A stretch of 64,000 bases of DNA, taken from assembly GCA_964644675.1 (NCBI GenBank), contig CAZXWK010000007.1, positions 1-64,000 on the forward strand, written 5' to 3'. The notes below the pieces were generated by a model. The model was not told the DNA's origin and did not search any database. It was given only the letters and a program-made list of their open reading frames with translations. The DNA comes from CAZXWK01 sp964644675. GTDB taxonomy: Bacteria; Actinomycetota; Coriobacteriia; Anaerosomatales; JAAXUF01. Both the position numbers and the translations under genes were made by a program. Shown one piece after another: positions 7,579 through 15,792 of this stretch. Position 1 is the first letter of the stretch, and every line of letters begins with the position of its first letter.

Positions 7579-8259
7579 GTGGTGAAGACGATCCGAGTCG
7601 CTCTCGCGATCGGCCTGCTCCTTCTCCTCGGCGGTGCCGCAGGATGCGCGTCCAAGTCCTCGGAGCCGGAGCAGGCTTCCGATTCCCAGGCGACGCAGCA
7701 GCAAACCGCCCCGTCCGCTCAGCAGGAGGATGCCGTGTACACGCCGAGCTACCAGCCGAACGGCGAGGAGATCGCCGTCATCAAGACGAGCAAGGGCACC
7801 ATCAGAGTCAAGTTCTACTCCAAGGACGCACCTGTCGCCGTGGGCAACTTCATCGAGCTCGCGAACAAGGGCTTCTACGACAACGTGAAGTTCCACCGCT
7901 ACGTGCCCGGCTTCGTCATCCAGGGCGGCGACCCGCAGACGGCGAACGCCGCGTCCGCCGACGTCGCCGCGGCGGACGGAGCGCCGGGCAGCCCGTTCGG
8001 CACCGGCGGACCGGGCTACCGCATCAAGGACGAGTACGCGACCAACCCCAACAAGCACGTCGACGGCTCGCTTGCGATGGCTCGCACCGGCGCGCCGGAC
8101 TCCGGCGGGTCGCAGTTCTACTTCGCACTCGGTGACCTGCCGCAGCTGGACGGTCAGTACACGGTGTTCGGCCAGGCCGTCGAGGGGATCGACGTCATCC
8201 ATGAGCTCCGCGCGGGCGACGTGATCGAGTCCGTCACCATCGAGAACGCTTCGAAGTAG
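7579..8259 (+). CDS. Cyclophilin-type peptidyl-prolyl isomerase, lipoprotein
   Basis: A 226-residue exported cyclophilin that would speed proline isomerisation in proteins outside the membrane. The N-terminus is a lipoprotein signal: K3, R6, a Leu-rich core, then GGAAGC with the lipidated Cys at 23. A Ser/Gln/Glu-rich linker (about 24-55) precedes the isomerase domain, where GFYDNVKFHRYVPGFVIQGGDP and GSQFYFALGDLPQLDGQYTVFG are the hallmark segments (catalytic Arg in FHR; QFYF). GTG 7579 follows GAGGAGGC at a rather long spacing; GTG 7582 is an equal alternative. It heads an operon with the TPR gene four bases downstream. Confidence 0.92.
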   Translation: MVKTIRVALAIGLLLLLGGAAGCASKSSEPEQASDSQATQQQTAPSAQQEDAVYTPSYQPNGEEIAVIKTSKGTIRVKFYSKDAPVAVGNFIELANKGFYDNVKFHRYVPGFVIQGGDPQTANAASADVAAADGAPGSPFGTGGPGYRIKDEYATNPNKHVDGSLAMARTGAPDSGGSQFYFALGDLPQLDGQYTVFGQAVEGIDVIHELRAGDVIESVTIENASK

Positions 8260-8263
8260 CCAC

Positions 8264-9646
8264 GTGGACCAGAACCGGTTCCAAGAAGCGCAGGCGGCCT
8301 ACGATGCGGGCGACTATCGCGCCGCGGCCAAGGCCTACCTGTCGGCCGCAGGACGTGGCCCGGAAGGCAACGGCGCCGCGTACCACATGGCGGGCAACTC
8401 GCTCATGCGGCTACGTCGCTACCAGGACGCGATCACGGTGTACGGCCACGCGCTGCGCGACTCGATCTACGACAAACGAGGCGCCGTCTACGCCAACCTT
8501 GGTGCGGCCTACTCGGCGCTCGGGGAGTACGCCGAGTCGGTCAAGGCGTATGAGGACGCGCTGAACCAGTCGGACTACGCGACCCCCTTCAAGGCGTACC
8601 AGGGCATGGCCAACGCGCTGCTCGAGCGCGGAAGGGTCGAGGACGCGGCGGTCGCCTACCGCAAGGCCGCGCTCGACCCGGGCAACCCCGATCCCGGCAA
8701 GGCACTCGTCAACCTCGGCCTGTGCTTCATGGCGCTCGGCCGTCCGGCCGACGCCGTCGAGGCGTATCAGGCCGCACTCGGGTTCGACCAGTACGCCGGC
8801 CGGGGCAAGGCGCTTGCGAACCTGGGCCAGGCCTACGTCGCGCTCGGGGAGTACGACGAGGCGTGCCGCTCGTTCGAGAAGGCCACCGAACTGCACAACC
8901 ACGACCTCTCGCCCGCGGCGCTCGCCGCCTGGGGGACCGCGCGTGCGCACTCGACGCCGCCGCGCGACGTCGTCGAGGGTTGGGAGACTGGCGAGTTGCC
9001 GCAGGTCAAGCTGCCGGACGACGGCAGCTCCGCCGACTGGTCGACCGCCGACTTCGTTGCTGTCGCGGCGGGGGGCGCTGCCCCGGCTGGGGTCGAGAAC
9101 GGCCGTATCGACTTCGACTCGCCGGCGGCCGACCATGCCGCGGACTCGCTCGGGTTCGGCGATGACGCGGCGGTGGCGGACTTCTTCAGCGTCACCGACG
9201 AGCAGCTCAAGCAGCGTGACCGCGAGTTGCGGCGTGCCACGAAGAGCGGGCGAGGTTGGGTCCGCCCGACGATCATCGTCGCGGTGCTCGTGGTGGTGCT
9301 CGCCGCGGTTCTCGGCGGCGCGTACTACTACGGGTTCGGGTTCCCGACGCAGCAGCAGACCGTGAGCGGGTTGCTCGAGGCGCACGGGGCGGGGGAGTCG
9401 GTCGACTCGTACTGGGTCGCGGTCCCGTCCAAGGACGTCGCCAAGGAGATGGCCAAGGTCCCGCCGCTGAAGAGCTTCACGATCGACGGCGTGCAGATGG
9501 ACCCGCAGACCTCGACGGTCGCGGTGACGGTGGTGCCCAAGACGGGTGCGCCGCTGCACTACACGATCACGCTGGCCCGCGAGGGTGTCGGGTGGAAGGT
9601 GTCGGGCGTCGAGAACGACTGGAGAACCACCCCGGGCGGCAGCTAG
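8264..9646 (+). CDS. TPR-repeat protein with one C-terminal-half membrane helix
   Basis: A 460-residue protein. Residues 1 to about 215 are tandem tetratricopeptide repeats (recurring Y-x-A-G-x-Y-x-x-A, ALxxxGxYxEA patterns), a protein-interaction scaffold. A low-complexity acidic linker follows. A single membrane helix spans about 336-360, after basic TKSGRGWVRP, which suggests the TPR half is cytoplasmic. The last 100 residues, outside, form a small beta-rich domain unknown to me. It lies four bases after the cyclophilin gene. A scaffold linking cytoplasm and envelope is a reasonable guess only. Confidence 0.75.
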   Translation: MDQNRFQEAQAAYDAGDYRAAAKAYLSAAGRGPEGNGAAYHMAGNSLMRLRRYQDAITVYGHALRDSIYDKRGAVYANLGAAYSALGEYAESVKAYEDALNQSDYATPFKAYQGMANALLERGRVEDAAVAYRKAALDPGNPDPGKALVNLGLCFMALGRPADAVEAYQAALGFDQYAGRGKALANLGQAYVALGEYDEACRSFEKATELHNHDLSPAALAAWGTARAHSTPPRDVVEGWETGELPQVKLPDDGSSADWSTADFVAVAAGGAAPAGVENGRIDFDSPAADHAADSLGFGDDAAVADFFSVTDEQLKQRDRELRRATKSGRGWVRPTIIVAVLVVVLAAVLGGAYYYGFGFPTQQQTVSGLLEAHGAGESVDSYWVAVPSKDVAKEMAKVPPLKSFTIDGVQMDPQTSTVAVTVVPKTGAPLHYTITLAREGVGWKVSGVENDWRTTPGGS

Positions 9647-9697
9647 CCGATTCGGGTCATGTGCCGGAATGACCGTTTCGCGGGAAGGACGCAGAGA

Positions 9698-10099
9698 GTG
9701 GAGCAGCAGACCTACATCATGATCAAGCCGGATGCCGTCAAGCGAGGGCTCGTCGGCGCGATCGTGCAGCGCTTCGAGAACACCGGCCTCAAGATCGAGC
9801 GCATGGAGCTCGGTACGCTGAGCGCCGAGCAGGCCGCCGCCAACTACGCCGAGCACGAGGGCAAGCCGTTCTACGAGGGCCTCATCTCCTACATCACCTC
9901 GGGACCGGTCGTGAAGATGGTCCTCTCGGGGCCGGAGGCCGTGGCTGTGTGCCGCAAGCTCATGGGCGCCACGAACCCCAAGGAGGCCGCGCCGGGCACC
10001 ATCCGCGGCGACTTCGGTCTCATCATGGACGCCAACGTGGTCCACGGATCCGACTCTCCGGAATCCGCCGCCCGCGAGATCGGCATCTTCTTCGGCTAG
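9698..10099 (+). CDS. ndk: Nucleoside diphosphate kinase
   Basis: A 133-residue enzyme that passes a phosphate from ATP to NDPs via a phosphohistidine. The N-terminal TYIMIKPDAVKRGLVG and the active-site NVVHGSDSPESA, with H116, are textbook; the length is slightly below the usual 135-150. GTG 9698 has GGAAGGA about ten bases upstream; a longer in-frame start at 9659 adds unmatched residues. It follows the TPR gene by 51 bases and ends with a hairpin, so it probably closes that operon or is transcribed alone. Confidence 0.95.
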   Translation: MEQQTYIMIKPDAVKRGLVGAIVQRFENTGLKIERMELGTLSAEQAAANYAEHEGKPFYEGLISYITSGPVVKMVLSGPEAVAVCRKLMGATNPKEAAPGTIRGDFGLIMDANVVHGSDSPESAAREIGIFFG

Positions 10100-10108
10100 T
10101 CACCGAGC

Positions 10109-10130
10109 AGGGCGCCCCACGGGGCGCCCT
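10109..10130 (+). terminator. Terminator after ndk
   Basis: AGGGCGCCCC and GGGGCGCCCT are separated by only two bases, ten bases after the ndk stop. There is no T tract. Confidence 0.55.
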
Positions 10131-10203
10131 CTCAGCGTTCGGACCGCCCGGTCGCGCGTGCGCACCGTGTCGGGCTCCGCACGCTATTCAGCCGTGGGCG
10201 CAT

Positions 10204-10218
10204 TCAACGGCGCGTTGA
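10204..10218. promoter_or_regulatory. Inverted repeat upstream of the hydrogenase promoter (possible operator)
   Basis: TCAACG-GCG-CGTTGA, an odd-spaced 6-bp dyad centred at 10211, about 72 bases upstream of the predicted transcription start. The arms face outward relative to an FNR box, so the regulator is unknown. Confidence 0.35.
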
Positions 10219-10247
10219 TGCATGCAGGTGACTACTCGATACGGAAC

Positions 10248-10276
10248 TTGCTGGCGCGCCGCGCAGCAGGTACTTT
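10248..10276 (+). promoter_or_regulatory. Promoter of the sulfhydrogenase operon
   Basis: TTGCTG (10248-10253), 17 bp, TACTTT (10271-10276). The hydB start is 36 bases further on, behind GGGAGGGG (10302-10309). Confidence 0.55.
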
Positions 10277-10312
10277 CGCCGGCGATGTTCTTTCCGGTTC
10301 TGGGAGGGGTGT

Positions 10313-11341
10313 ATGGGCGCCTTCTTCATCGCGGAGACCGATTTCGGGCCCTTCGTCGAGAGGCTTCGAGACGCGACACGGGTCATCGGCCCGGTCGCCA
10401 AGCGCAGCAAGTTCGCCTTCGAGGAGCTGCGATCCGCCGCCGAGCTGCGGCTCGACTACGACGTGACGATCCTGCCGCCAAAGAAGGTCTTCTTCCCGAC
10501 CCGACAGGAGGTCGTGCGCTTCGACGCCGACACCGTCACCGACTGCGTGGATCCCGTCGAGACCGTCCTGCTCGGCGTGCACGCGTACGACGTGCGTGGC
10601 ATCGACATGACCGACTTCCTGTTCCGCGAGCGCAACGAGGACTGGAACTACCTCGCGCAACGCGAAGCGACCACGGTCGTCGCTTCAAACGTCCATCGGG
10701 TCGCTCCGCGCGCGTTCTGGGCCTCGATGACTGACGGGCTGGACCCGCAGGGGCACGACGCGTTCCTCACGCTGATCGAAGATGGCTACGTGTTCGAGAC
10801 GCGCTCGCCCAAGGGCGAGGCGCTGCTGCGGCACGGGGAGTTCCGTCCCGCGAGCGCAGAGCAGGCGGCCGAGGCCGAATGCGTCAACGCGGCGGCACTC
10901 TCCGAGTGCCAGGAGCAGCTTCCGTACTCGGGCGCGGCCGTCGCCGAGAAGGTCCGTGAGGCCTTTGGCGACGAGGCGCTGTGGGACCGGCTCTCGAAGG
11001 ACTGCTTCGGCTGCGGGTCGTGCAACATCGTCTGTCCCACGTGCTACTGCTTCGACGTGCGCGACATGTGGAACGCCGACCAGGCCACGGGCCAGCGCAC
11101 GCGCTACTGGGACGCCTGCCTGACCCGCGAGTTCGCGGCGGTCACCCAGGCCGGCGGCCTCAAGGAGAACTTCCGCGAGCACCACCAGTCGCGCTTCCGC
11201 CACCGCTTCATGCGCAAGGCCGCCTATCAGTTCGAGAAGCTGGGCGGTCCCGCGTGCACGGGCTGCGGGCGTTGCTCGGCGGCGTGCACCATCGACATCG
11301 CCGATCCCGTCCGTGTCATCACGACGATCATGGAGGCCTAG
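10313..11341 (+). CDS. hydB: Sulfhydrogenase subunit beta, 4Fe-4S dicluster protein
   Basis: A 342-residue electron-transfer subunit of a soluble group 3 [NiFe] hydrogenase, related to AsrA of anaerobic sulfite reductase. It relays electrons between the small hydrogenase subunit and the flavin subunit. The two C-terminal cluster motifs are C231-x2-C234-x2-C237-x3-C241-P (with further Cys 244 and 246) and C315-x2-C318-x2-C321-x3-C325. The N-terminal 200 residues are the usual HydB/AsrA domain without cofactor motifs. It is the first gene of the operon hydB-hydG-hydD-hydA-protease, with its stop directly abutting the hydG start. Confidence 0.9.
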   Translation: MGAFFIAETDFGPFVERLRDATRVIGPVAKRSKFAFEELRSAAELRLDYDVTILPPKKVFFPTRQEVVRFDADTVTDCVDPVETVLLGVHAYDVRGIDMTDFLFRERNEDWNYLAQREATTVVASNVHRVAPRAFWASMTDGLDPQGHDAFLTLIEDGYVFETRSPKGEALLRHGEFRPASAEQAAEAECVNAAALSECQEQLPYSGAAVAEKVREAFGDEALWDRLSKDCFGCGSCNIVCPTCYCFDVRDMWNADQATGQRTRYWDACLTREFAAVTQAGGLKENFREHHQSRFRHRFMRKAAYQFEKLGGPACTGCGRCSAACTIDIADPVRVITTIMEA

Positions 11342-12211
11342 ATGACCGACGTCACGACGGTCCATGAGTGCGAGTGCAGTCACAACGGGAACCGGCCGAA
11401 CATCTTCATGCCGCGCGAGGCGAAGATCATCCGGACGTCTCGGCCCACGGCTTCCGAGAAGCACATCACGCTGCAGCTCGCCGACCACAGCCCGCTCGAG
11501 TTCGTTCCGGGCCAGATCCTCGAGGTCGGCGTCATGGGCTACGGAGAGATCCCGATCGGCCTGGCGAGCTCGCCGACGCGCACGCACAGCTTCGACATCG
11601 TGGTGCGCACGGTCGGTCGCGTCACGACGGCGATCAACTCCAAAGAGGTCGGCGATTCGCTCTGGATCCGCGGGCCTCTCGGCAACGGGTTCGACCTCGA
11701 CGCGCTTCGCGGCCAAGACATCCTGATCGTCGCCGGCGGCATCGGGCTGTGCCCGACCCGCAGCCTCATCCAGTACATCACGGACCGACGCGACGAGTTC
11801 GGGCACTTCACGCTCTTCTACGGCGCGCGCGACCCGCTGCAACTGCTCTTCACCGAGGACCGGTTCGACTGGCGCAGCTCGCCCTTCGTCGACTACCACG
11901 AGACCGTGGACCGGGCCGACATCACCTGGACGGGGAACGTCGGCGTCATTCCGACGCTGTTCCGCAAGACGACGAACATCGGTCCGGACACGCGCGTGAT
12001 CGTCTGCGGCCCGCCCGTGATGTTCCGCTTCGTGCTCGCCGAGCTCGACAAGCTTGGGGTGCCCCACGAGAACGTCTTCGTGGATCTCGAGCGGCGGATG
12101 AAGTGCGGCGTGGGCAAGTGCGGCCACTGCCAGATCAACGACAAGTACTGCTGCATCGACGGTCCGGTCTTCAGCGTCGCCGAGACCAACGAGCTCGAGG
12201 AGGCGATCTAG
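11342..12211 (+). CDS. hydG: Sulfhydrogenase subunit gamma, FAD/NAD(P)-binding
   Basis: A 289-residue diaphorase subunit (AsrB/ferredoxin-NADP reductase-like) where NAD(P)(H) reacts. An FAD-binding beta barrel (about 20-110) is followed by a NAD-binding domain with IVAGGIGLCPTRSLI and ending in VCGPPVMFRFV. A C-terminal 2Fe-2S motif follows: C255-x4-C260-x2-C263-x7-C271, as in dihydroorotate dehydrogenase electron-transfer subunits. Its ATG follows the hydB stop with no gap, and hydD starts one base after its stop. Whether NAD or NADP is preferred cannot be told by eye. Confidence 0.9.
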   Translation: MTDVTTVHECECSHNGNRPNIFMPREAKIIRTSRPTASEKHITLQLADHSPLEFVPGQILEVGVMGYGEIPIGLASSPTRTHSFDIVVRTVGRVTTAINSKEVGDSLWIRGPLGNGFDLDALRGQDILIVAGGIGLCPTRSLIQYITDRRDEFGHFTLFYGARDPLQLLFTEDRFDWRSSPFVDYHETVDRADITWTGNVGVIPTLFRKTTNIGPDTRVIVCGPPVMFRFVLAELDKLGVPHENVFVDLERRMKCGVGKCGHCQINDKYCCIDGPVFSVAETNELEEAI

Positions 12212-12212
12212 C

Positions 12213-12956
12213 GTGGCGAAGATGAAGCTCGCGTTCTTTGACTTCACGAGCTGCGAGGGGTGCCAGATCGAGTTCACGAACCTGGGCGCCGAGACCACCC
12301 TCGAGCTGCTGAAGCACGTCGAGATCGTCGAGTTCCGCGAGGCGATGACCGAGACCACCGATGGGCGCATCGACATCGCGCTCGTCGAAGGCAGCTTCAG
12401 CCGCGAAGCGGACCGCATCCGTCTCGAGCAGATCCGCAAGCGGGCGCGCATCGTCATCGCGTACGGCGCGTGCGCGTGCACCGGCGGCATCAACGCCCTG
12501 CGCAACCACCAGGACGACTTCGCCGAGTACGTGTACGGGGACGACGCCTCGATGCCGCACCTGCGAACCGGGACCGCGCGGCCCATCTCGGCGGCCATCA
12601 AGGTCGACTACGAGCTGCGAGGCTGCCCGATCAGCACCGAGGAGCTCCAGCGGGTGCTCGCGAACGCCCTGCACGGCACCGAGTACGTCGTGTCGACCAA
12701 CCCGGTCTGCACGCAGTGCAAGCGCCGCGAGATCATCTGCCGCTACGACGAGGGCGATTACTGCATGGGGCCGATCGCGCGCGCCGGTTGCGGTGCGCCG
12801 TGCCCGTCGGACGGCATTCCCTGCGAGGCCTGCCGCGGCTTCGTCGACGACGCGAACCTCGCGGCGCTCGAGAAGCTGCTCATCGAGCGCGCGGGCTTCT
12901 CGCGCAGACGGGCGGTCAGCAAGTCGCGCATGTTCACGGCCAACCTGAGGAGTTAG
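12213..12956 (+). CDS. hydD: Sulfhydrogenase subunit delta ([NiFe] hydrogenase small subunit)
   Basis: A 247-residue small subunit carrying the iron-sulfur relay next to the NiFe site. The proximal cluster ligands are visible: C14-E-G-C17 near the N-terminus, GACACTGG, and RGCPIS. A further Cys-rich region (CTQCKRREIIC...YCMGPIARAGCGAPCPSDGIPCEAC) binds the additional clusters, as in archaeal and bacterial group 3 enzymes. There is no signal peptide, so the complex is cytoplasmic. GTG 12213 is one base after the hydG stop. Confidence 0.92.
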   Translation: MAKMKLAFFDFTSCEGCQIEFTNLGAETTLELLKHVEIVEFREAMTETTDGRIDIALVEGSFSREADRIRLEQIRKRARIVIAYGACACTGGINALRNHQDDFAEYVYGDDASMPHLRTGTARPISAAIKVDYELRGCPISTEELQRVLANALHGTEYVVSTNPVCTQCKRREIICRYDEGDYCMGPIARAGCGAPCPSDGIPCEACRGFVDDANLAALEKLLIERAGFSRRRAVSKSRMFTANLRS

Positions 12957-12964
12957 AAGGCTTC

Positions 12965-14284
12965 ATGGGTCAGACCATCAACATCGACGTCCACCACATC
13001 ACGCGGGTGGAGGGTCACGGCAACATCCTCGTCGACGTCACGGATGGCGTCATCGAGCGCTGCGACTGGCAGGTCCCGGAGGCCCCGCGCTTCTTCGAGG
13101 CGATGGTGCGCGGCCGGCACTACAGCGAAGTCAGCCGGATCGTGAGCCGCATCTGCGGCATCTGCGCGGTCGGCCACTCGCTCGCCGCCGTCAAGGCCAC
13201 CGAGGCGGCGCTGGGAATGGAGATCACGCCTCAGACCCGCAAGCTCCGCACGCTTCTGAAGCACGCCGAGAACGTCGACAGCCACGTACTGCACGTCTAC
13301 GTGCTCGTCGCGCCCGATCTGCTGGGAGCTCCCTCGGCGTTCGCGCTGCTGCCGACGCACGCCGAGGTCGTGGCGCGCGCCCTGCGTCTCAAGCGGCTCG
13401 CGCATGAGTGGGGCTCGATGATCGGCGGGCGTACGACGCATCCGACCACCGTGGTCGCCGGCGGATTCTCGAAGGTGCCGACCGTCGACGAGCTCGCTGC
13501 CATGCGCGAGAAGATCGTGGCCGCGGTGCCCGACCTCGAGGCCACGATCGAGACGGTCGCGGCACTCGCCGCCGGCATCCCCGCGTTCGAGCGCCCGACC
13601 GAGTACATGGCGGTCACCTCGGACGACGAGTACGGCCTGTACGACGGCTACGTGCAGACGATCCTGCCCGACGGCGATCGCGCGACGTACGCCGTTGCCG
13701 ACTACCGTGGCTGCACCAACGAGTACGTCACGGAGAAGTCGACCGCCAAGTACGCCAAGAACCGGCTCGACAGCTACGCCGCGGGGGCACTGGCCCGCTT
13801 CAACGTGAACTACGACCAGCTGCATCCGGAGGCCAAGGCCGTCGCCGAGCGTCTCGGCATCCAGCCGCTGTGCACGAACCCGTACATGAACTCGGTCGCG
13901 CAGGTCGTCGAGGTCGTGCACTCGGTGCACGAGGGGCTGCGCCTCATCGACGAGCTCATCGCCGAGGGAGTGGTCGACGACGCGCCGGTCCGCCCGCAGC
14001 GCTCCGGCGGCACCGGTGCGAGCGCCATCGAGGTCCCGCGCGGCATCCTCTTCCACGAGTACAGCTTCGACGACGACGGCATGTGCACGGCCGGCAACTG
14101 CATCATCCCGACCGGTCAGAACCACGCCAACATCCAGGCGGACTTCGATGCGCTGCTTCCCTGGCTGCTCGCGCAGGACAAGGGCGAGGACGAGATCCGG
14201 CTCGCGTTCGAGATGCTGGTGCGCGCCTACGACCCGTGCATCTCGTGCTCCACGCACTACCTGGACGTCGAGTTCGTCCGCTAG
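12965..14284 (+). CDS. hydA: Sulfhydrogenase subunit alpha ([NiFe] catalytic subunit)
   Basis: A 439-residue large subunit holding the NiFe(CN)2CO centre. Both nickel-binding motifs are intact: R-I-C64-G-I-C67-x3-H71 and D423-P-C425-I-S-C428-S-T-H431. After His431 there are eight more residues (YLDVEFVR), the expected C-terminal peptide removed during maturation, and the next gene encodes such a protease. N-terminal ITRVEGHG is also canonical. Subunit set and order match group 3b bidirectional NADP-linked hydrogenases (sulfhydrogenases), which in other organisms evolve or oxidise H2 and can reduce sulfur. ATG 12965 is eight bases after the hydD stop. Confidence 0.95.
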   Translation: MGQTINIDVHHITRVEGHGNILVDVTDGVIERCDWQVPEAPRFFEAMVRGRHYSEVSRIVSRICGICAVGHSLAAVKATEAALGMEITPQTRKLRTLLKHAENVDSHVLHVYVLVAPDLLGAPSAFALLPTHAEVVARALRLKRLAHEWGSMIGGRTTHPTTVVAGGFSKVPTVDELAAMREKIVAAVPDLEATIETVAALAAGIPAFERPTEYMAVTSDDEYGLYDGYVQTILPDGDRATYAVADYRGCTNEYVTEKSTAKYAKNRLDSYAAGALARFNVNYDQLHPEAKAVAERLGIQPLCTNPYMNSVAQVVEVVHSVHEGLRLIDELIAEGVVDDAPVRPQRSGGTGASAIEVPRGILFHEYSFDDDGMCTAGNCIIPTGQNHANIQADFDALLPWLLAQDKGEDEIRLAFEMLVRAYDPCISCSTHYLDVEFVR

Positions 14285-14287
14285 CGC

Positions 14288-14746
14288 GTGCGCTACCTCG
14301 TCGGAATAGGCAACTACTACGGCCGTGACGACTCGATCGGGCTCCGTATCGCCGAGACGATCGGCGAACGGGGCCTCGACCGGGGCTTTCGGGCGATCGA
14401 ACTGGGCGGCAACCTGCTCGACCTCGTCCACTACCTGGGCGAGGACACCGAGGCCGTGCTCGTGGTCGACTCGGCCCGCATGGGTTTGCCGCCGGGCGAG
14501 TTCGCCTTCTTCATCCCCGATCAGGTCGTGACCCGCAAGGGGGGCGCTGGCGTCTCCACGCACGAGGGAGACCTGCTCAAGGTGCTCGAATTCGCCGCGG
14601 CGGCGGGTCACGACCTCTCGGCCGTCACGCTGATGGGGATAGAGCCCGCCGAGCTGCGCCCAGAGCCCGGCCTGTCCGACGAGCTCTCCATCCGCTTCGA
14701 GCGCTACGTGGAGGCCGCGGTGGCCTTCTTCGAACCGCGGGGCTGA
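14288..14746 (+). CDS. Hydrogenase maturation protease (HyaD/HycI family)
   Basis: A 152-residue nickel-dependent endopeptidase that clips the hydrogenase large subunit after nickel insertion. GIGNYYGRDDSIG near the N-terminus matches the family GNxLxxDDGxG motif with its metal-binding acidic residue, and VVDSARMG and the TLMGIEPAEL segment near the C-terminus are the other conserved blocks. GTG 14288 is three bases after hydA, so it is almost certainly specific for HydA. The general hyp factors for NiFe insertion are not in this window. Confidence 0.9.
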   Translation: MRYLVGIGNYYGRDDSIGLRIAETIGERGLDRGFRAIELGGNLLDLVHYLGEDTEAVLVVDSARMGLPPGEFAFFIPDQVVTRKGGAGVSTHEGDLLKVLEFAAAAGHDLSAVTLMGIEPAELRPEPGLSDELSIRFERYVEAAVAFFEPRG

Positions 14747-14922
14747 CCGCCGGTCTCGACGACCGCGCCCGCGGCCTCGCTCCGACCGCGCGGGCGATTC
14801 GGCGCGTCCGGCTCCGCGCGGAAGGTTGCTGCAAGCCGCGGGAAAGCTCCGCTGCACACAATCGACTCCGCCACCCCTCGGCAGACCGTCAGCGACACAG
14901 CTTGGCCGGAGAGGGGCTTGCG

Positions 14923-15585
14923 ATGGCACCAAGGCTTCGGGGGAACGCGACCGACCCGCGACGGCACCTGCTCGAAGGCCGCGCCGAGACCCTCTCGGAT
15001 GCCGGGCTGCTCGCCGTGCTCATCGGAGAGGAGGAGCCGCGACGCGCCGAACGCATCCTCGCCGAGCACCCCATCCCCGACGGCCTGTGGCGGGTCTCGG
15101 CGGACGAGCTCGTCGCGCACGAGGGAGTGGGTCCCGCGGCGGCGGCGCGGGTGCTCGCGTGTCTCGAGATGAGCCGGCGCGCTTCGAGCTGGGGACGCTC
15201 CGAGGCGCCGTGCGTGAACACTCCCGAAGACGTCGTGGCGGTCTGCGGGACTCGCTTGCGGGGGCTCGACCGCGAGCATTTCTGGGCACTTGCGCTGAAC
15301 ACCAAGAACCGGCTCCTGCGGGTCATCGAGGTATCGGTCGGATCGCTCAACGCGTCGATCGTCCACCCCCGTGAGCTGTTCAAGGACGCGGTCCGTGCCT
15401 CGGCGGCCTCGATCGTCGTCGTCCACAACCACCCCAGCGGTGACCCCACGCCGTCCGGTGCTGACGTGCAGCTCACGCGCAGGCTCGTCAAGGCCGGCGA
15501 TGTCCTGGGCATCGAGGTCCTCGACCACGTGGTGATCGGGGACGGGGGAGAGCACGCGAGCCTGCGCGACCTCGGGTTGATGTGA
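14923..15585 (+). CDS. radC: RadC/MPN(JAMM)-domain protein
   Basis: A 220-residue RadC-family protein. The N-terminal half has the helix-hairpin-helix-like region (EGVGPAAAARVLA); the C-terminal half is a JAMM domain with the zinc motif H168-N-H170-P-S-G-D-P-x-P-S-x-x-D181. Historically named a DNA repair protein; its real activity is unclear. ATG 14923 is chosen because GGAGAGGG (14908-14915) sits eight bases upstream; an in-frame TTG at 14902 is weaker. The 176-bp gap before it holds GC-rich short repeats but no clear promoter. Its position just ahead of mreB is common in many bacteria. Confidence 0.9.
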   Translation: MAPRLRGNATDPRRHLLEGRAETLSDAGLLAVLIGEEEPRRAERILAEHPIPDGLWRVSADELVAHEGVGPAAAARVLACLEMSRRASSWGRSEAPCVNTPEDVVAVCGTRLRGLDREHFWALALNTKNRLLRVIEVSVGSLNASIVHPRELFKDAVRASAASIVVVHNHPSGDPTPSGADVQLTRRLVKAGDVLGIEVLDHVVIGDGGEHASLRDLGLM

Positions 15586-15659
15586 TGCTGACGGAGCACA
15601 ACTCCGTCACCACCTGCGGGGATGCGGCACGGCCGCCCGATTCGTGACAGAGCTTGTGG

Positions 15660-15665
15660 TACACT
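15660..15665 (+). promoter_or_regulatory. Possible -10 box ahead of mreB
   Basis: TACACT, preceded by TGTGG (extended -10-like), 128 bases before the mreB start. No good -35 is visible. The remainder of the 207-bp gap has no gene. Confidence 0.25.
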
Positions 15666-15792
15666 TCACGCGTGTTCAGAACGACCGGCCCGGGCTCCCA
15701 GCTCCAGGGTCGGTTTTGGCATGCAGGGCGAGCAGGGGCTTTCCCGGTGTGTCGATTCCGGCGGGAGCCGGCGAAAACGCGAAGGAGCGACC

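Noticed and set aside
5259..8135. 958-codon open frame on the plus strand opposite the EF-G-like gene
   Set aside because: It is an antisense shadow caused by GC-rich codons; its translation is Asp/Val/Leu/Arg repeats with no family motif, while the minus strand encodes a clear translational GTPase.
10204..10218. FNR or CRP box ahead of the hydrogenase
   Set aside because: The dyad arms are reversed relative to TTGAT-N4-ATCAA and do not contain TGTGA; kept only as an unidentified operator candidate.
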